A stretch of DNA of 59,135 nt from Nocardia seriolae NBRC 15557 (GTDB lineage Bacteria; Actinomycetota; Actinomycetes; Mycobacteriales; Mycobacteriaceae), in contig NZ_BJWY01000029.1 in the NCBI RefSeq assembly GCF_007990715.1, positions 1 through 59,135 on the forward strand, given 5' to 3'. The position numbers and the translations under genes are program-made. Shown here piece by piece: positions 35,201 through 46,400 of this stretch. Every line of letters starts with the position of its first letter. Position 1 is the first letter of the stretch. The notes under the pieces were generated by a model. The model ran no database searches. It was not told the origin of the DNA and saw nothing but the letters and a program-made list of their open reading frames with translations.

Positions 35201-37397
35201 TTCCGTTGCGCTCATGCAGGTGCTGGGCACCACCTTCGCGGCGGGCGTGCACAATGCCGCCCTCATCCCGACCCTCAAGCGCAAGGAGGACGAGGCCGCG
35301 GGCGTCATCTCCGCGCTGGCGCAGCTCTACGTGCACGGCCACAAGGTGGACCTGCCCTCGCTGCTGCCCGCCGGTGAGTACGGCGACGCGCCGCGCACCG
35401 CGTTCCTGCGTAAGCAGCACTGGCCCAAGGTTTCCGGCGGCTTCGGCGGCGGCTCGGGCAATGCCCGCTTCCCCGGCGCGCACGTGGCGCTGCCGGACGG
35501 CCGCCACGTGTGGGAGGTCCAGGCGTCCGCCGTCGCCGACCTGGCCGCGCTGGTGAATGCCGCTGCCGCGCAGGTGCTCTCGGATGTCACCGTCGGCGCT
35601 TCGGTCGCGCACGGCCAGCTCCCCGCCGCAGGCACCCTGACCACCACGCTCACCCCGCACCCGGGCGGCGCGTCGGTCTCCGTGCACGCCAAGGAGGGCA
35701 ATGCCTTCCGCCCGCTCTTCGACGCGGTCGTGAGCTCCGGTGCTCCGCTGCCGGAATCGGTTGTGGCGCAGCCCGTCGCGGTCGTCGAGGCGGCCCCGGT
35801 CGTCGCGGTCGTCGAGGCCGCCCCCGGTGAGCGCTGGGATCCCAACGGCACCCAGACCATCGAGGCCCGCCTGGCCGTCATCGTGGCCGAGTCCATGGGC
35901 TACGCGGTCGAAGACCTGCCCATGGAGATCCCGCTCATGGAGCTGGGTCTCGACTCCCTGATGGCCATGCGCATCAAGAACCGCGTCGAATACGAATTCG
36001 ACATCCCGCAGCTCCAGATCCAGGCCGTGCGCGACGCCAGCCTCCTGGAGGTCGGCAAGGTGCTGCGCTACGCGGTCGAGCACCGCGATCAGCTCGACGA
36101 CATCGCCGCGCGTCAGGCCGCCGGTGAGGACATCTCGGTCGACGCCGACTTCATCTCCGCCGCCCGCACCGCCATGGCCGAGGGCAAGGACCCGGCCGCG
36201 CTGCTGCCCAAGGTCGAGACCACCTCCCCGGTGGACGAGGCCGAGCAGATCGTGGCCGAGGCCGAAGCCGGTGCGGCCGAGCACGAGTCGGCCGCGCCGA
36301 TCGCCGAGACCGACGCCGACAATGTGCCCCCGCGCAATGGCGAGGAGCGCCTCGCCTTCGCCACCTGGGCGCTGGTGACCGGCAAGACCGCGGGCGGCAT
36401 CTTCAACCAGCTGCCCGAGGTCGACGACGCCACCCTGGCCAAGCTGGCGGCCCGCCTGTCCGAGCGGGTCAAGGCCGAGGTCGATCCGGCCGAGGTGCGG
36501 GCCTGCAAGACCATCGAGCAGCTGTCCGAGGTCGTGGTCCGCTACCAGGGCAAGAGCTCAGACCTCGAGGGCTTCGTGCGCACCCTGCGTGCCAAAGAGA
36601 CGGGCTCGGACGCGGTGCCGGTCTTCGTGTTCCACGCCTCGGGCGGAAACACGCTGGTCTACGAACCGCTGCTGAACCGGCTCCCGGCGGGCACGCCGAT
36701 GTACGGCTTCGAGCGGGTCGAGGGAACCATCGAAGAGCGTGCGCGCCAGTACATTCCGGAGATCCGCAAGCGGCAGCCGGAGGGCCCGTACATCTTCTAC
36801 GGCTGGTCGCTGGGTGCGGTGTTCGCGCTCAAGGTCGCCGAGATCATGCGGGCCGAGGGCGCGGACGTGCGGCAGGTCGGCCTGATCGACCTGGCGCTGC
36901 CGGTCGAGCCGTTCAATGATTCCCCCGAGGAGCGGGTGGAGCGGATCCGCCGCTACCAGGCCTTCGCGCAGAAGACCTACGGCTTCAATGGCGAACTCGA
37001 CGACGAGCAGCTCGAGGAGCTGGCCGCGGCCTCCGACTCGGAGCAGATCGAGATCATCATGGAGCTGCTGAAATTCGCCGGGGTGGACATTCCGGGTGGC
37101 GTGATCGAACACCAGCGCACCTCGTGGATCGACGGCAAGGAACTGGAGAAGATCGAGCCGACCAAGTACGACGGCGCGGTCACCCTGTACCTGGCCGATC
37201 GCTACCACGACGGAATGATCGAGCTGGAACCGCGTTTCGCCGACCGGCGGCCGAACGGTGGCTGGTCCGAGCACATTCCGAATATCGAGGTCATCCGCAT
37301 TCCGGGCGACCACATCCAGATCATCGACGAGCCCCGGATCGCGACCATCGGCGCCGATCTCACCAAGAAGCTGACGGAGATCGACACCACCGCATGA
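32265..37397 (+). CDS. pks13: Mycolic acid condensing polyketide synthase Pks13
   Basis: 1710 residues from ATG 32265, with GAGGAAC upstream. It condenses the meromycoloyl chain with the carboxylated α-branch to give the β-ketoester precursor of mycolates. Domains in order: N-terminal ACP (~35-110, pantetheine Ser68 in FGLASRDAL), KS (Cys311 in [14 protein letters not shown], with EAHGTGT and [12 protein letters not shown]is residues), AT (Ser789 in [12 protein letters not shown]), C-terminal ACP (Ser1231 in [12 protein letters not shown]) and thioesterase (~1440-1705, Ser1515 in [12 protein letters not shown], His in GDHIQII). Same domain plan as Rv3800c and similar length. Between AT and ACP, and after ACP, are Ala/Val/Glu-rich linkers. 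Confidence 0.98.
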   Translation: MAENEGIDPTQTTDNAPAVDGEKPKPPVSDMSVADLREWLRRWVSDATGQPLENITVDRPMEEFGLASRDALALGGDIEELTGVVLNATIVYQHPTIGSLAERIINGEPDLPSDVADDSFYTQGFQPGDAHDIAIVGLSTRLPGAGDTPESTWEFLINRGDAIRDLPEGRWAEFLDDPRLVEQIAKSNVKGGYLDQDVLKSFDAEFFATSPVEVERMDPQQRWALELTWEALEHARIPANTLKGQQVGVFIGSTSTEFMMIAGMAAGNTDPGTPLSAEGYSIMGSVSAIIPNRVSYFYDFRGPSVAVDTACSSSLVAVHQAVRALRNGEADLALAGGTNVLLSPAATLAFDANGGVSKDGHIKAFSSDADGMVRSEGGGLVVLKRLADAERDGDTIYAVVKGTAVNSDGRSNGLLAPNPDAQADVLRAAYRDAGIPPSHVDYIEAHGTGTPIGDPIEADALDRVIGRGREADKPALLGSAKTNFGHLEAAAGAAALAKVVLSLQHNVIPPHLNYAGPSPFIPFDQAHLKVTDQPTEFPRYSGKAVIGVSGFGFGGTNAHVVIQEYVPEPAALELPEVTDLDDETTDVIAEAEAITEAAAPEPEWGNREEPMPLIIPVSGYLPSRRKRAAKDLADWLESEVGQATPLVDVARTLAKRNHGRSRGVVVAKTHEEAIAGLRAIAEGKPGTGVWTADSPAARGALWVMAGFGAQHRKMGKQLYTENSIFRKAVDQVDELVMDEAGYSVKEMILDDSMDWDIGTGQVGTFTIQVGLASILRAHGAEPEGVVGHSQGEVAGAYISGGLPLEDAVRVICARSRLMAEGEAMLTDDQVRNMALLEYSAEDIAKLIETEFPDIEGAVYAAPNNTVIGGMPDQVHAIVARAESEGKFARVLQTRGAGHTSQMDMLLGELAAELAGIEPTRLKRDLYSTVHANAHYRAGNPPVHDVDYWVMNMRGSVYFTNAIRQAVDTGITTYLELAPNSVALMQVLGTTFAAGVHNAALIPTLKRKEDEAAGVISALAQLYVHGHKVDLPSLLPAGEYGDAPRTAFLRKQHWPKVSGGFGGGSGNARFPGAHVALPDGRHVWEVQASAVADLAALVNAAAAQVLSDVTVGASVAHGQLPAAGTLTTTLTPHPGGASVSVHAKEGNAFRPLFDAVVSSGAPLPESVVAQPVAVVEAAPVVAVVEAAPGERWDPNGTQTIEARLAVIVAESMGYAVEDLPMEIPLMELGLDSLMAMRIKNRVEYEFDIPQLQIQAVRDASLLEVGKVLRYAVEHRDQLDDIAARQAAGEDISVDADFISAARTAMAEGKDPAALLPKVETTSPVDEAEQIVAEAEAGAAEHESAAPIAETDADNVPPRNGEERLAFATWALVTGKTAGGIFNQLPEVDDATLAKLAARLSERVKAEVDPAEVRACKTIEQLSEVVVRYQGKSSDLEGFVRTLRAKETGSDAVPVFVFHASGGNTLVYEPLLNRLPAGTPMYGFERVEGTIEERARQYIPEIRKRQPEGPYIFYGWSLGAVFALKVAEIMRAEGADVRQVGLIDLALPVEPFNDSPEERVERIRRYQAFAQKTYGFNGELDDEQLEELAAASDSEQIEIIMELLKFAGVDIPGGVIEHQRTSWIDGKELEKIEPTKYDGAVTLYLADRYHDGMIELEPRFADRRPNGGWSEHIPNIEVIRIPGDHIQIIDEPRIATIGADLTKKLTEIDTTA

Positions 37398-37454
37398 AAT
37401 AGCGCCACCGCGTCACGGGTTCTGCGAAAGTAGGTTTTTGCCGAAAGGAGACCA

Positions 37455-38999
37455 GTGAGCACCACCGCCGAGAAGCTCGCCGACCTTCGACACAAGCTCG
37501 ACATCGCGAGGGAGCCGGCGGGGGATGCGGGCATCGCCAAGCGGGCCAGGAAAGAGATTCCCTCGGCCCGCGACCGCATCACTATGCTGCTGGACCCCGG
37601 TACCTTCGTGGAAATCGGTGCGCTGGTGCGCAATCCGGGTGACCGGAACGCCCTCTACGGCGACGGCGTGGTCACCGGCCACGGCCTGGTGGAGGGCCGC
37701 CCGGTGGCCGTCTTCTCGCACGACCAGACCGTTTACGGCGGTTCGGTCGGCGAGATGTTCGGCCGCAAGGTCGCCTACATCATGGAATTCGCGGCCAAGG
37801 TGGGCTGCCCGGTGGTCGGCATCAACGACTCCGGCGGCGCGCGGGTGCAGGAGGCGGTGACCTCGCTGGCCTGGTACGCCGAGCTGGGCCGCCGCCAGGA
37901 ACCGTTGTCCGGCTTGGTGCCGCAGATCTCCATGATCCTGGGCAGCTGCGCGGGCGGCGCGGTGTACGCGCCCATCAATACCGACGTGGTGGTGGCCACC
38001 GAGGCGGCCTACATGTTCGTCACCGGCCCCAAGGTGATTCGCGAGGTCACCGGCGAGGACGTCAGTCTCGAGGAGCTGGGCGGCGCGAATTCCCAAGCGC
38101 AGTACGGCAATATCCACCACGTGGCCAAGACCGAGGCGGCCGCGTTCGAGTGGGTGCGCGACTACCTGAGCTATCTGCCGTCCAGCTGCCAGGAGCTGCC
38201 GCCGATCGTGAATCCCGGTCTGGAACCGGAAATCACGGAATCGGATCTGGAGCTCAACACCCTCATGCCCGACGCCGACAATGCCGGTTACGACATGCAC
38301 GAGATCCTGATCCGGATCTTCGACGACGGCGCGTTCCACGAATTCGGTGAATCCGCGGGCAAGAACGTGATCTGCGGTTTCGCCCGGGTGGACGGGCGCA
38401 CGGTCGGCGTGGTGGCCAATCAGCCCATGGTCTACGCGGGGGCGCTGGACGCGCGCGCCTCGGACAAGGCGGCCCATTTCGTCCGGCTCTGCGACGCTTT
38501 CGAGATTCCGCTGGTCTTCGTGGTGGACACGCCGGGCTTCCTACCCGGAGTGGAACAGGAGAAGATCGGCGTCATCAAGCGCGGCGGCCGGTTCATCTTC
38601 TCCTTCGTGGAGGCGACGGTCCCGAAGGTGACCGTGGTGATCCGCAAGTCCTACGGCGGCGGCTACGCGGTCATGGGCTCCAAACAGCTGGGCGCGGACG
38701 TGAATCTGGCCTGGCCGACCGCCCGCATCGCGGTCATGGGCGCGGAGAGCGCGGTCTCGCTGATCGGGGCCAAGACCCTGGAGGCCGCGCCCGAGGACCA
38801 GCGGGCGGCCATGCGCAAGCAGATGATCGACTTCTACAACGCCACCATGGCCACGCCGTGGGTGGCGGCCGAGCGCGGCTATATCGACGCGGTCATCGAG
38901 CCCGCGCACACCCGCCTGGAGATCCGCCGGGCCCTGCACCTGCTGCGGGACAAGACAATCCCACGCAATCCGCGCAAACATCACCTGCTCCCGCTGTAG
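37455..38999 (+). CDS. accD4: Acyl-CoA carboxylase carboxyltransferase subunit AccD4
   Basis: 514 residues from GTG 37455, with GAAAGGAGACC upstream. It is the β (carboxyltransferase) subunit that, with AccA3, AccD5 and AccE5, carboxylates the long-chain acyl-CoA used by Pks13. Crotonase-fold biotin-carboxyl-transferase motifs: [43 protein letters not shown] and [14 protein letters not shown] (oxyanion holes of the two halves). It follows pks13 by 57 bp on the same strand, as in the Rv3799c-Rv3801c cluster, so the three form a functional operon. Confidence 0.96.
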   Translation: MSTTAEKLADLRHKLDIAREPAGDAGIAKRARKEIPSARDRITMLLDPGTFVEIGALVRNPGDRNALYGDGVVTGHGLVEGRPVAVFSHDQTVYGGSVGEMFGRKVAYIMEFAAKVGCPVVGINDSGGARVQEAVTSLAWYAELGRRQEPLSGLVPQISMILGSCAGGAVYAPINTDVVVATEAAYMFVTGPKVIREVTGEDVSLEELGGANSQAQYGNIHHVAKTEAAAFEWVRDYLSYLPSSCQELPPIVNPGLEPEITESDLELNTLMPDADNAGYDMHEILIRIFDDGAFHEFGESAGKNVICGFARVDGRTVGVVANQPMVYAGALDARASDKAAHFVRLCDAFEIPLVFVVDTPGFLPGVEQEKIGVIKRGGRFIFSFVEATVPKVTVVIRKSYGGGYAVMGSKQLGADVNLAWPTARIAVMGAESAVSLIGAKTLEAAPEDQRAAMRKQMIDFYNATMATPWVAAERGYIDAVIEPAHTRLEIRRALHLLRDKTIPRNPRKHHLLPL

Positions 39000-39054
39000 C
39001 TGTGAAAATATCGCATTTCATTTTGAAGTGCGAACTCGGGAGCGCGATACGACC

Positions 39055-39533
39055 ATGGCTACCCTTCGAATCCGGCGATCCATCCTCGGCGGCGTGGCGG
39101 CCGCCGCGGCCGCCCTGGCGGTCACGGCCGCCGCGCCCTCCGCGTCCGCGGTGGTCACCGGCATCACGCCCGGTACCGGCCTGGCGCATGTCAATTCGAC
39201 CTACACGCTGACCGCCACCGACTTCGGCGCGAGCGCGGGCACCGTGGTGACCTTCTGGGTCGGCGACGCCGCCGGCGGCAGCCTCACCCTGCTCGGCACC
39301 GCGCCGGTGAACTCGGGCCTGGCGACCATCTCGTGGACCCCACGGCGGTCGGCTCCGGCACCGCCAAGATCGTAGCCAGCGACGACGGGAGCAGCACCAG
39401 CGGCAATGCCGCGGTCACCAGCGTGCCGTTCACCGCGGTCCCGGCGGGCAGCCTCGGCACGGGCAGCGCGGCGAAGATTCCGATCATCGGCGGCCTGCTG
39501 AGCAGTTTGCTCGGGCTCGTCGGCCTGGCCTGA
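39055..39533 (+). pseudogene. Small secreted protein gene split by a one-base frameshift
   Basis: ATG 39055 starts a signal peptide (ILGGVAAAAAALAVTAAAP..SA-VV) and an Ig-like start (GITPGTGLAHVNSTYTLTAT, VTFWVGDAAG) that leaves frame near 39338. The protein-like sequence continues in the +1 frame as TAVGSGTAKIVASDDGSSTS to PIIGGLLSSLLGLVGLA, stopping at 39531-39533. One missing C in the run ACCCCA (about 39336-39342) would restore a ~160-residue protein. This is either a true mutation or an assembly error. The C-terminal pattern is typical of small exported Nocardia proteins; function unknown. Confidence 0.65.
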
Positions 39534-39618
39534 TCCGGGCCGGTCGCCTTTGTTCAGGCGGCTCGCCGATTGCGCTGAATCTATCGGGTGGCCCGCGCAG
39601 ATGTGAGAGCCTTCAGCT

Positions 39619-39825
39619 ATGAGTACCTCACCGATGGCGCTACTCGAAGGCGGGCCGGATGGCCTCGAACAGCGGATTGTTCCGATCACCCCACCGGGCA
39701 TCGAGCTGCGGGTGGCGTTCGGGGGAGGGTACGAACGATTCAAAGTGACGCCACGCTGGCAGGACACCCCGGAGGGGAGCCTGCCGGTCTACGAATGGGT
39801 GGCGCATATCGAGGCCAAAAAATAG
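39619..39825 (+). CDS. Small DUF5988-like protein
   Basis: 68 residues from ATG 39619. The layout LLEGGPDGLEQRIVPITPPG, then GGGYERFKVTPRWQD and LPVYEWVAHIEAKK matches the DUF5988 family of small actinobacterial proteins (EGGP.x.LP start, GYEHF centre, PV(F/Y)xW end). Its role is unknown. The gene is a single unit between the frameshifted secreted-protein gene and repeat copy B, which begins 6 bp after its stop. Confidence 0.68.
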   Translation: MSTSPMALLEGGPDGLEQRIVPITPPGIELRVAFGGGYERFKVTPRWQDTPEGSLPVYEWVAHIEAKK

Positions 39826-39830
39826 AACGC

Positions 39831-39958
39831 GACAACTGATTTCATAAGGTTCCGGGTAACTCGTCGGGTACGACCAAAATCGGGTTGGCTCCCAACGCAG
39901 GCACGGGTGCGGGCGGTCGACGGCTCTCGGCCGCCCGCTGAAGCCTCGGGGAGGCGGG
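39831..39958 (+). repeat. Three-copy non-coding repeat, copy B
   Basis: Starts GACAACTGATTTCATAAGG 6 bp after the DUF5988-like stop and ends GAGGCGGG next to the stop codon of the convergent emb gene. It is oriented + and so faces copy C, which points the other way at the far end of that gene. It contains a perfect 8-bp hairpin GCGGGCGG / CCGCCCGC around the GACGGCT block. Confidence 0.8.
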
Positions 39959-42900
39959 CTAGAAGACTCGCATCTTCCCCGGCGACCAGAACCCGGAGCG
40001 GTTCACCACGTGGGTGTCGAGCTGGGCGGGCTTGGGGAACGTGCCCGGGTCGGACGGGTTCGAGTAGTAGGGGTTGTACTGCTCGAGCGAACCCCAGTCG
40101 CGGTCGTAGTTGTCTTTCAGATAGGTCGGGACCGTCTTGGAGGACGACAGCATTTCCGCCCAGCCCAGCGGACCGCCGAATTCCTCGGCCTGCCAGGTGT
40201 TCGTGGAGCTGGTGGCCAGTGGCCGGTCGGGCAGGATACGGAACTTCGGGGCCGAATCCACCACGCCGTTGCGGTGATCGAACGGGTGCTGGCACGGGAA
40301 CTGCAGGCCCACCGCCCAGTCCAGCAGGATCGGCTGGGTGGATCCCAGATAGCTGTTGAGCGACACCAGCTTCGGCACCCGCGGCGGGGTGAAGGCCAGC
40401 CACTGGTCGCCGATCAGGATCGGGTCGCGGGCGTAGATGCGGACCGCGTCGGCGTCGTCGGGCAGCGCCGAGCGCGGGATGCGCAGGTTGCGCCAGGACG
40501 GGGCCGGGCCGATGTCGAGCGGGCGGTACTGACCCAGCTCGGTGACGCTGCCGTCCGGATTGTGGTGGCCGTACTTCAGGAAGATGTCCTGGCCGTAGGT
40601 CATGTTCCCGGTGTCGTCGAAGGACATGACGCGACCGGCGGCCGAGATCACGACCAGCGGGGTGTCGTCCGAACGCGGCGGCAGCGCATACCAACTGGAG
40701 GTGAGCTCGGCGGGCTGCTGCACGCCGTCCTGGTAGCTGCCCATCACCGGGGTGGTGGCCGGGTCCAGGCCGAAGGGCAGGGCCACGTTCGAGCCGTTGA
40801 CGCCCTGGGCGCCCTTGCCGCCGCCGGTGCCCGCGTTCTGGCCCTTCTCGAAGGCCGGGCCGACGGTCTGGGTGGAGGTATTGCCGGTGCCCGGCTTCAC
40901 CTCGACGCTGTCGGCGTCCAGCTTGTCGGCGACGCCATTGGGGGAGAAGCCCTTCGGGTTCTCCCCGGCCAGCGGGTCGCCCTCGGCCGGGGGATGCGCG
41001 GGATCGATGATCGGCGTCAGGTTGCCGCCATTGGTGTTCTGTTCCACCAGCACGTCATTGGCGAGGCCGCAGGACTTGCCCGCCAGCGCGTCGAAGTTGG
41101 AGCGGGCCAGCGAGTACGCCGGGTACTGCTGGGCCGCGCCCTTGACCAGTGACAGCACCTCGAACGCCACCATGAGCGCGGCCACCACGGTGAGCGGGAT
41201 GGCGGCGAAACGCCGGACCCGCCTGCCGCGCTTGGTCTCCCCGTTCGCCTCGGGCTTGGCGTAGCCCTCGCGCAGCGACTGCCACGCCACCACGGCCAGT
41301 GCCAGCCCGAAGAGCATGAGCATGAAGGTGTTGGACTGGAAGCCGTGCAGCGAGACCCGCTTGTCGTACCAGGGCACGCCGTAGCTGGAGACGTACCAGT
41401 AGCCGTTGATGCCGGAGAAGGCGACGGCCAGGGTGAACAGCAGCCCGGCCAGGAAGACCGAGCGGTTCTTGCGGGAGCGCAGCGCGGTGGCGGACACCGC
41501 GACCGCGGTCACCGCCGCCAGTGAGCCCGCGATGCCCGCGTACGAACCGAAGTGGTGGGTCCACTTGGTCGGGTTGAACATCATGAAGAAGATGGTTCCG
41601 AAGACCACGCCCATGAGCCGCCAGGTCGGCGCGCTCGCGATGCCCGGCACCTGCCGCCGGCGCAGCAGCACCAGCATGGTGGTGATCAGGCACAGGATCA
41701 TGAGCAGGAAGGCGAAGCGCCGCGCCAGCGAGCCGTCCACGGTCTCGACGAACAGGTAGTAGTAGCGCAGATAGTCCTCGTACCAGGCCAGATTCGGCCC
41801 GGTCGCCTGGCGGACCCGGTTGGCCTCCATGATTCCGGCGAAGGTCTGGTCGGCGAAAACCACTACCAGGACCAGGAATCCGGCCGCCATGATGGGGGCC
41901 AGCAGGGCCAGGTCGCCGAACTGCTTGCGCCGCCGCACCACGATGCGGACCAGCGGGCGGATGCCCGCGAGCAGCGCCGCCACACACATCAGCCCGGTCG
42001 GTGCCGCCGCCAGCGTGAACGCCGCCACCAGCACCGCCACCGCGGCGGGCAGCAAACGCGAAGTGGCGATGGCCCGTTCGATGGAGACCCAGGTCAGCAA
42101 CGCGCCCAGGGCCACGATGGGCTCCGACCGCAGGCCGTTGTCGTAGGGCAGCCAGAAGGCCAGGAAGACCAGTCCGCCGGTCCACAGCGCCACCTTGGAG
42201 CGCGCCACGGCATTGCCCAGCCGGGGCACCACCTCGCGGCTGATCACCAGCCAGCACAGGATTCCGCAGAGCAGCGCGGGAATTCGCACCCACGGGCTGG
42301 CGGTGGAGATTTCGGCGAACGCCTGGATGACGTAGTAGTACCAGCCGAACGGAGCCTCCGGCACGCCGAACCAGCGGAAGTAGTTGGCCAGGTAGCCCGC
42401 GTGCGGGGCGGCCCGGACCATGGTCAGGATGTAGCCGTCGTCGGAGGTGTTGGCGCCCACGAAGTGCCACAGCAGCAGGGTGCCGATAATGCCGCCGTCC
42501 GCCCAGGTCGGCTTCAGCCAGTGCGCGGGCAGGATGCGCCGGTGCCCGCGGCCGTCGCTGGTGTCCAGCACCGCGAGCGCGCCCATTGCCAGCAGGGTGA
42601 GCAGCACGGCGGCGATGATGGCCACCAGCTTGAGCACGGTCGGCGAGGAGGAGAACCGCGAGTCCACCGTCATGTGGAACGAAAGGCCGTCGGGGACCAC
42701 GCCTTTCATATCGGTGAAGACGCCCACCACCTGGGGCCGCAGGTCGCCCAGCAGCTTGCCCTCGACCGGGACGGTGACCAGTTCGCGGCCGCCGTCGGCG
42801 GTCGGCTTCTCGACGCTGCGGGTGACGCCCTCGAAGACCGCGGTGGTCTGGTTGTCATCGGAGCTGATGACGATCTTGGAGCACTCGTTCATCTCGGCCC

Positions 42901-43312
42901 GGGTCGCGGTGGCCACCACGGCATTCCGGTCCAGCACGTCCACGCTCTCGCCGGACACGCGAACGAACATGGCCTCCAGGTCCGCGCCCTTGCCCTGCGG
43001 CGGCGCGGTTGCCAGCAGGATGCCCCCGCGCGGATCCAATTGCCCGACCGCGGAACACGGAATGCTGACGTTCACGTCGATCGGCACCTGCGACACCAGC
43101 GCCGCCTGCACCGGATCGAGCGAACCGCCCTGCGGCCAGCTCACCTCCGCCTGCGTCTGCTGCACCGGCAGGAACGGCGTCGCCAGCGCGAACAGCGCGC
43201 CGAGCACGCCCGCGACGATGGCGATCAGCTTCGCGATCTTGAAATCGCGTGGATCCACCGGGGCGGTCGCCGGGGGATTCGGCTTGGTGAGAACAGCGGA
43301 GGCGTCGGGCAC
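39959..43312 (-). CDS. Arabinosyltransferase, EmbC-like (second of two)
   Basis: 1117 residues from GTG 43312 (VPDASAVLTKPNPPATAPVD); the frame runs 63 bp further up but into repeat C. A GT-C membrane enzyme that extends arabinan from decaprenyl-phosphoryl-arabinose. The catalytic loop ANTSDDGYILTMVRAAPHAG holds D291-D292, and FGVPEAPFGWYYYV follows. M298 occupies the position of EmbB Met306, the main ethambutol-resistance site. About fifteen helices follow, then a carbohydrate-binding C-terminal domain (GQDIFLKYG, QWLAFTPPR, PFDHRNGV, WAEMLSSS). The surrounding sequence most resembles mycobacterial EmbC rather than EmbA or EmbB. It is separated from the first emb gene by 153 bp carrying copy C, so it may have its own promoter. 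Confidence 0.93.
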   Translation of the reverse strand: MPDASAVLTKPNPPATAPVDPRDFKIAKLIAIVAGVLGALFALATPFLPVQQTQAEVSWPQGGSLDPVQAALVSQVPIDVNVSIPCSAVGQLDPRGGILLATAPPQGKGADLEAMFVRVSGESVDVLDRNAVVATATRAEMNECSKIVISSDDNQTTAVFEGVTRSVEKPTADGGRELVTVPVEGKLLGDLRPQVVGVFTDMKGVVPDGLSFHMTVDSRFSSSPTVLKLVAIIAAVLLTLLAMGALAVLDTSDGRGHRRILPAHWLKPTWADGGIIGTLLLWHFVGANTSDDGYILTMVRAAPHAGYLANYFRWFGVPEAPFGWYYYVIQAFAEISTASPWVRIPALLCGILCWLVISREVVPRLGNAVARSKVALWTGGLVFLAFWLPYDNGLRSEPIVALGALLTWVSIERAIATSRLLPAAVAVLVAAFTLAAAPTGLMCVAALLAGIRPLVRIVVRRRKQFGDLALLAPIMAAGFLVLVVVFADQTFAGIMEANRVRQATGPNLAWYEDYLRYYYLFVETVDGSLARRFAFLLMILCLITTMLVLLRRRQVPGIASAPTWRLMGVVFGTIFFMMFNPTKWTHHFGSYAGIAGSLAAVTAVAVSATALRSRKNRSVFLAGLLFTLAVAFSGINGYWYVSSYGVPWYDKRVSLHGFQSNTFMLMLFGLALAVVAWQSLREGYAKPEANGETKRGRRVRRFAAIPLTVVAALMVAFEVLSLVKGAAQQYPAYSLARSNFDALAGKSCGLANDVLVEQNTNGGNLTPIIDPAHPPAEGDPLAGENPKGFSPNGVADKLDADSVEVKPGTGNTSTQTVGPAFEKGQNAGTGGGKGAQGVNGSNVALPFGLDPATTPVMGSYQDGVQQPAELTSSWYALPPRSDDTPLVVISAAGRVMSFDDTGNMTYGQDIFLKYGHHNPDGSVTELGQYRPLDIGPAPSWRNLRIPRSALPDDADAVRIYARDPILIGDQWLAFTPPRVPKLVSLNSYLGSTQPILLDWAVGLQFPCQHPFDHRNGVVDSAPKFRILPDRPLATSSTNTWQAEEFGGPLGWAEMLSSSKTVPTYLKDNYDRDWGSLEQYNPYYSNPSDPGTFPKPAQLDTHVVNRSGFWSPGKMRVF

Positions 43313-43328
43313 GGTTGCTGATCGTAGC

Positions 43329-43460
43329 TCCCCCGCCTCCCCGAGACTTGGCGCACGGCTTGGGAGCCGTCGCAAGTTTCGCGCGCGTGCCGACGGTCGG
43401 GGAGCAACCCGATTTCGGACGTACCCGACGAGTTACCCTCGCCTCACGAAATCAGTTGTC
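43329..43460 (-). repeat. Three-copy non-coding repeat, copy C
   Basis: Reads on the minus strand as GACAACTGATTTCGTGAGG to GAGGCGGGGGAG. It starts 6 bp after the stop of the first emb gene and ends 17 bp before the GTG of the second, with GGGGGAG as a possible ribosome-binding site at its end. A hairpin ACGGCT-CCCA-AGCCGT occupies the same place as in copy A (ACGGCT-CTT-AGCTGT). Confidence 0.8.
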
Positions 43461-43465
43461 ACCTT

Positions 43466-46400
43466 TCATTTGACCTTGATCGGGGCATCCTTGGACAGAC
43501 CCGACCGGGTTTGGACGGTCACGTCCAGGGTCGGCTTGGTATTCGCATTCGGGACATATGGGGTGAACTGCTCCAAAGCGCCCCAGTCCCGCCGCCAGTC
43601 GTGGTTCAGGTAGCTCGGCCGGGTCTCGGCCTCGAGCAGCAAGCCCGTCCAGCCCAGTGGACCGCCGCCGATATCGTCCTGCCAGGCATTGGAGGCGTCC
43701 TGCCCGACGCGGTCGGGCAGGATTCGCCATTCGGGCACCTCGGCCACGCCGTCGTGGTGGTCGAAGGGCCGCTGGCAGGGGAAGGCCAGGCCGACGTGCC
43801 AGTCCTCGAGCACCGGAGCCCGGTCGCCGACAAGGGAATTCAGGGTCTCGAGCTTGGGCAGGCGCGGCGGGGTGACGGCCAGCCACTGGCGCGGGGTGAT
43901 GTCGGCGTCATTGAGCACCAGGCGAATGGCATTGGCCCCGGCCGGAATCTGATCCAGCGGGACGCGCAGATTGCGCCAGGACGGGCTGGGGCCGATGTCG
44001 ATCGGGCGGATCTTCCCGGTATTCGTGACATTGCCCTGGGCGTCGCGGGTGCCGTACTCCACGAACAGGTCCTGTCCGTAGGTCTCCACGCCGTCCTTGT
44101 CGATGGACTTGATGCGTCCGGCCGCCGTCACGATCAGCACCTTGTAGGCGGGATCATTGCGCACGCTGTTCAGCTTCTCGGCGTTGTACCACTGCGTGGT
44201 GAGCTTCGAAACCTGCTGCTCGCCATCGGTGTAGCTGCCCATGACCGGCGTCTTGGCCGGGTCCAGCCCGAAGGGCAGGGCCACCGAGCTGCCATTGATG
44301 CCGACCTCCTCGCTCTTGCCGCCGCCGGTGCCCGCGCCGGTGGTCTTGGAGGTCTTGTTGCCGGACTTGCTGTCGTTCACCGAGTTGGCCCCGCCGGTGA
44401 CGGTCTCCTCCGCGTCGGCGGTGAGGTCGGAGGCGACGCCATTGGGGGTGAATCCGGTGTTCTCCGCGGCCAATCCGTCCGCGTCCGAGCCGGTCCACGG
44501 GTGCAGCAGCGAGTCGGCGGTGTCGGTCTCGACCAGCACCTCATTGGCGAGCGCACACGAATCGCCCTTCAGCGCCCGCAGATTCGACTCCGCGATGGAG
44601 TAGGCCGGGTACTGGCCGACGGCCGCCTTGGCCAGCGACAGCACCTCGAACAGCACCAGCGCGGCCGCGGCCACCGTCAGCGGCATGCTGGCGAACTTGT
44701 CGAACCCGCGCACCGGCTTCGGCGGCGCGTACGGCTCCCGGAAGTGCTGGTAGGCCGCGACCAGCAGGCACAGCACCGCCAGGCCCAGGAACAGCGTGGA
44801 GAAGCCCTTGCCCGCGATGAGCGGGGCCTTGTCGAACCACGGCACGCCGTAGCTGGACACGTACCACCAGCCATTGGGTCCGGTGAAGGTGATGGCCAGT
44901 AGGAAGAACACCGCGGCGGTGAACAGCGTCCGATTGCGCGGCGAGCGAATCCCGTTGACGCCCACCGCCACCGCGGTCAGCGCCGCCACCGACCCGGCCA
45001 GTCCCGCGTACACGCCGAAGTGGTGGGTCCACTTGGTGGGCGTGAACATCATGAGGAACAGCGACATGAAGATGATGCCCAGGATGCGCGCCGACGGCCC
45101 GCGCGAGGTGCCCGGAATGCGGCCGTTCTTGCGCAGCATCACCATCACGCACACGCCCAGGCACAGCAGCATGGCCAGAATCCCGAAGCGGCGGGCCAGC
45201 GAGCCGTCGGGGGAGAGCGTGAGCAGCGAATCCCAGCGGGTGCGCTCGTCGAACCAGGCCACATTGGGCCCGATGAGGGTGCGCACCCGGGTCGCCTCCA
45301 TGACCGAGGCCAGGGTCTGATCGGCGAAAACCACCACCAGCACCAGGGTTCCGGCCGCCACGCCGGGCGCGAGCAGCGCGCCGTAGCGCAGCAGCCAGGA
45401 GCCGGGGCCCTCGGCGCGCTTGATGATGACCATCAGCACCGGCCGCGCGCCCGCGATGAGCGCCGCGATGCAGATCAGACCGGTCGGCCCGGCCGCCAGC
45501 GAGAAGGCCGCGATCAGCACGCCCACGGCGGCGGGCAGCAGACGCCCGGTGGCAATGGACCTTTCGATGGAGCACCAGGTCAGCAGCGCGCCCGCCGCGA
45601 TGAGCGGTTCGGGCCGCAGACCGTTGTCGTAGGGCATCCAGGCGGCCAGGAACACCAGTCCGGCGGTCCAGATGGCGATATTGTCGCGTCGCACCCGCGA
45701 ACCCAAGCGCGGCAGCACTTCCCGGCTGATGACCAGCCAGCAGGTGATGCCCGCCAGCAGCGCGGGCAGCCGCATCCACGGGCTGGAGTCGCTGATCCGG
45801 GTCATCCAGGCCAGCACCTCGTGCGGCCACCCGAACGGGGCCTCCGCGACCCCGAACCAGCGGTAGTAGTTGGCCATGTAGCCCGAATCCTTGGAGGCCC
45901 GAGCCATATTCAGGATGTAGCCGTCATCGGAGGTGTTCGCGCCGATGACGTGCCACACCAGCAGCGTGCCGATCACCGCCACATCGGCGAGCCGGACGCG
46001 CCACCAGTGCGCCGGCACGAACCGGCGCGGCTTGCGCCCGTCGGAGGTGTCGAGCAGGTGCAGCGCGAACAGTGCGATGAGGGTGAACACCACCGCGCCG
46101 ATGGTCGCCGCCCGCTTGGTCCAGTTCGGGCTGGAAGTGAATCGCGCGTCGATGTTCACGGTGGCGGAGGCGTTTCCGAGCTGATCCCGATTCAGATCGG
46201 TGAACAGGCCCACCACCTGCGGGCGGGTATCCCCGGAGACCTTGCCGACGAACGGCGTCCCGTCCTCGCGGTTGACACCGGCGAACTCCACCCGCGTCTC
46301 GGTGGCATCGGAATGCACGGTGATCGAGGTGCAGTCCCCGATCTCCGAGACCGGCGCGGACAGCAGCGGAATCAGCCGCACCAGCACCGAGAGCGTGCGC

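Noticed and set aside
32760..36284. 1174-codon open frame antisense to pks13
   Set aside because: It is the mirror of a high-GC coding frame; its translation is rich in Gly, Arg, Val, Asp and His with no domain, while the plus strand encodes a complete Pks13.
43313..43375. Upstream extension of the second emb gene to 43375
   Set aside because: The extra 21 codons lie within repeat copy C, start with TTG and are unlike Emb N-termini; GTG 43312 fits the family start better.
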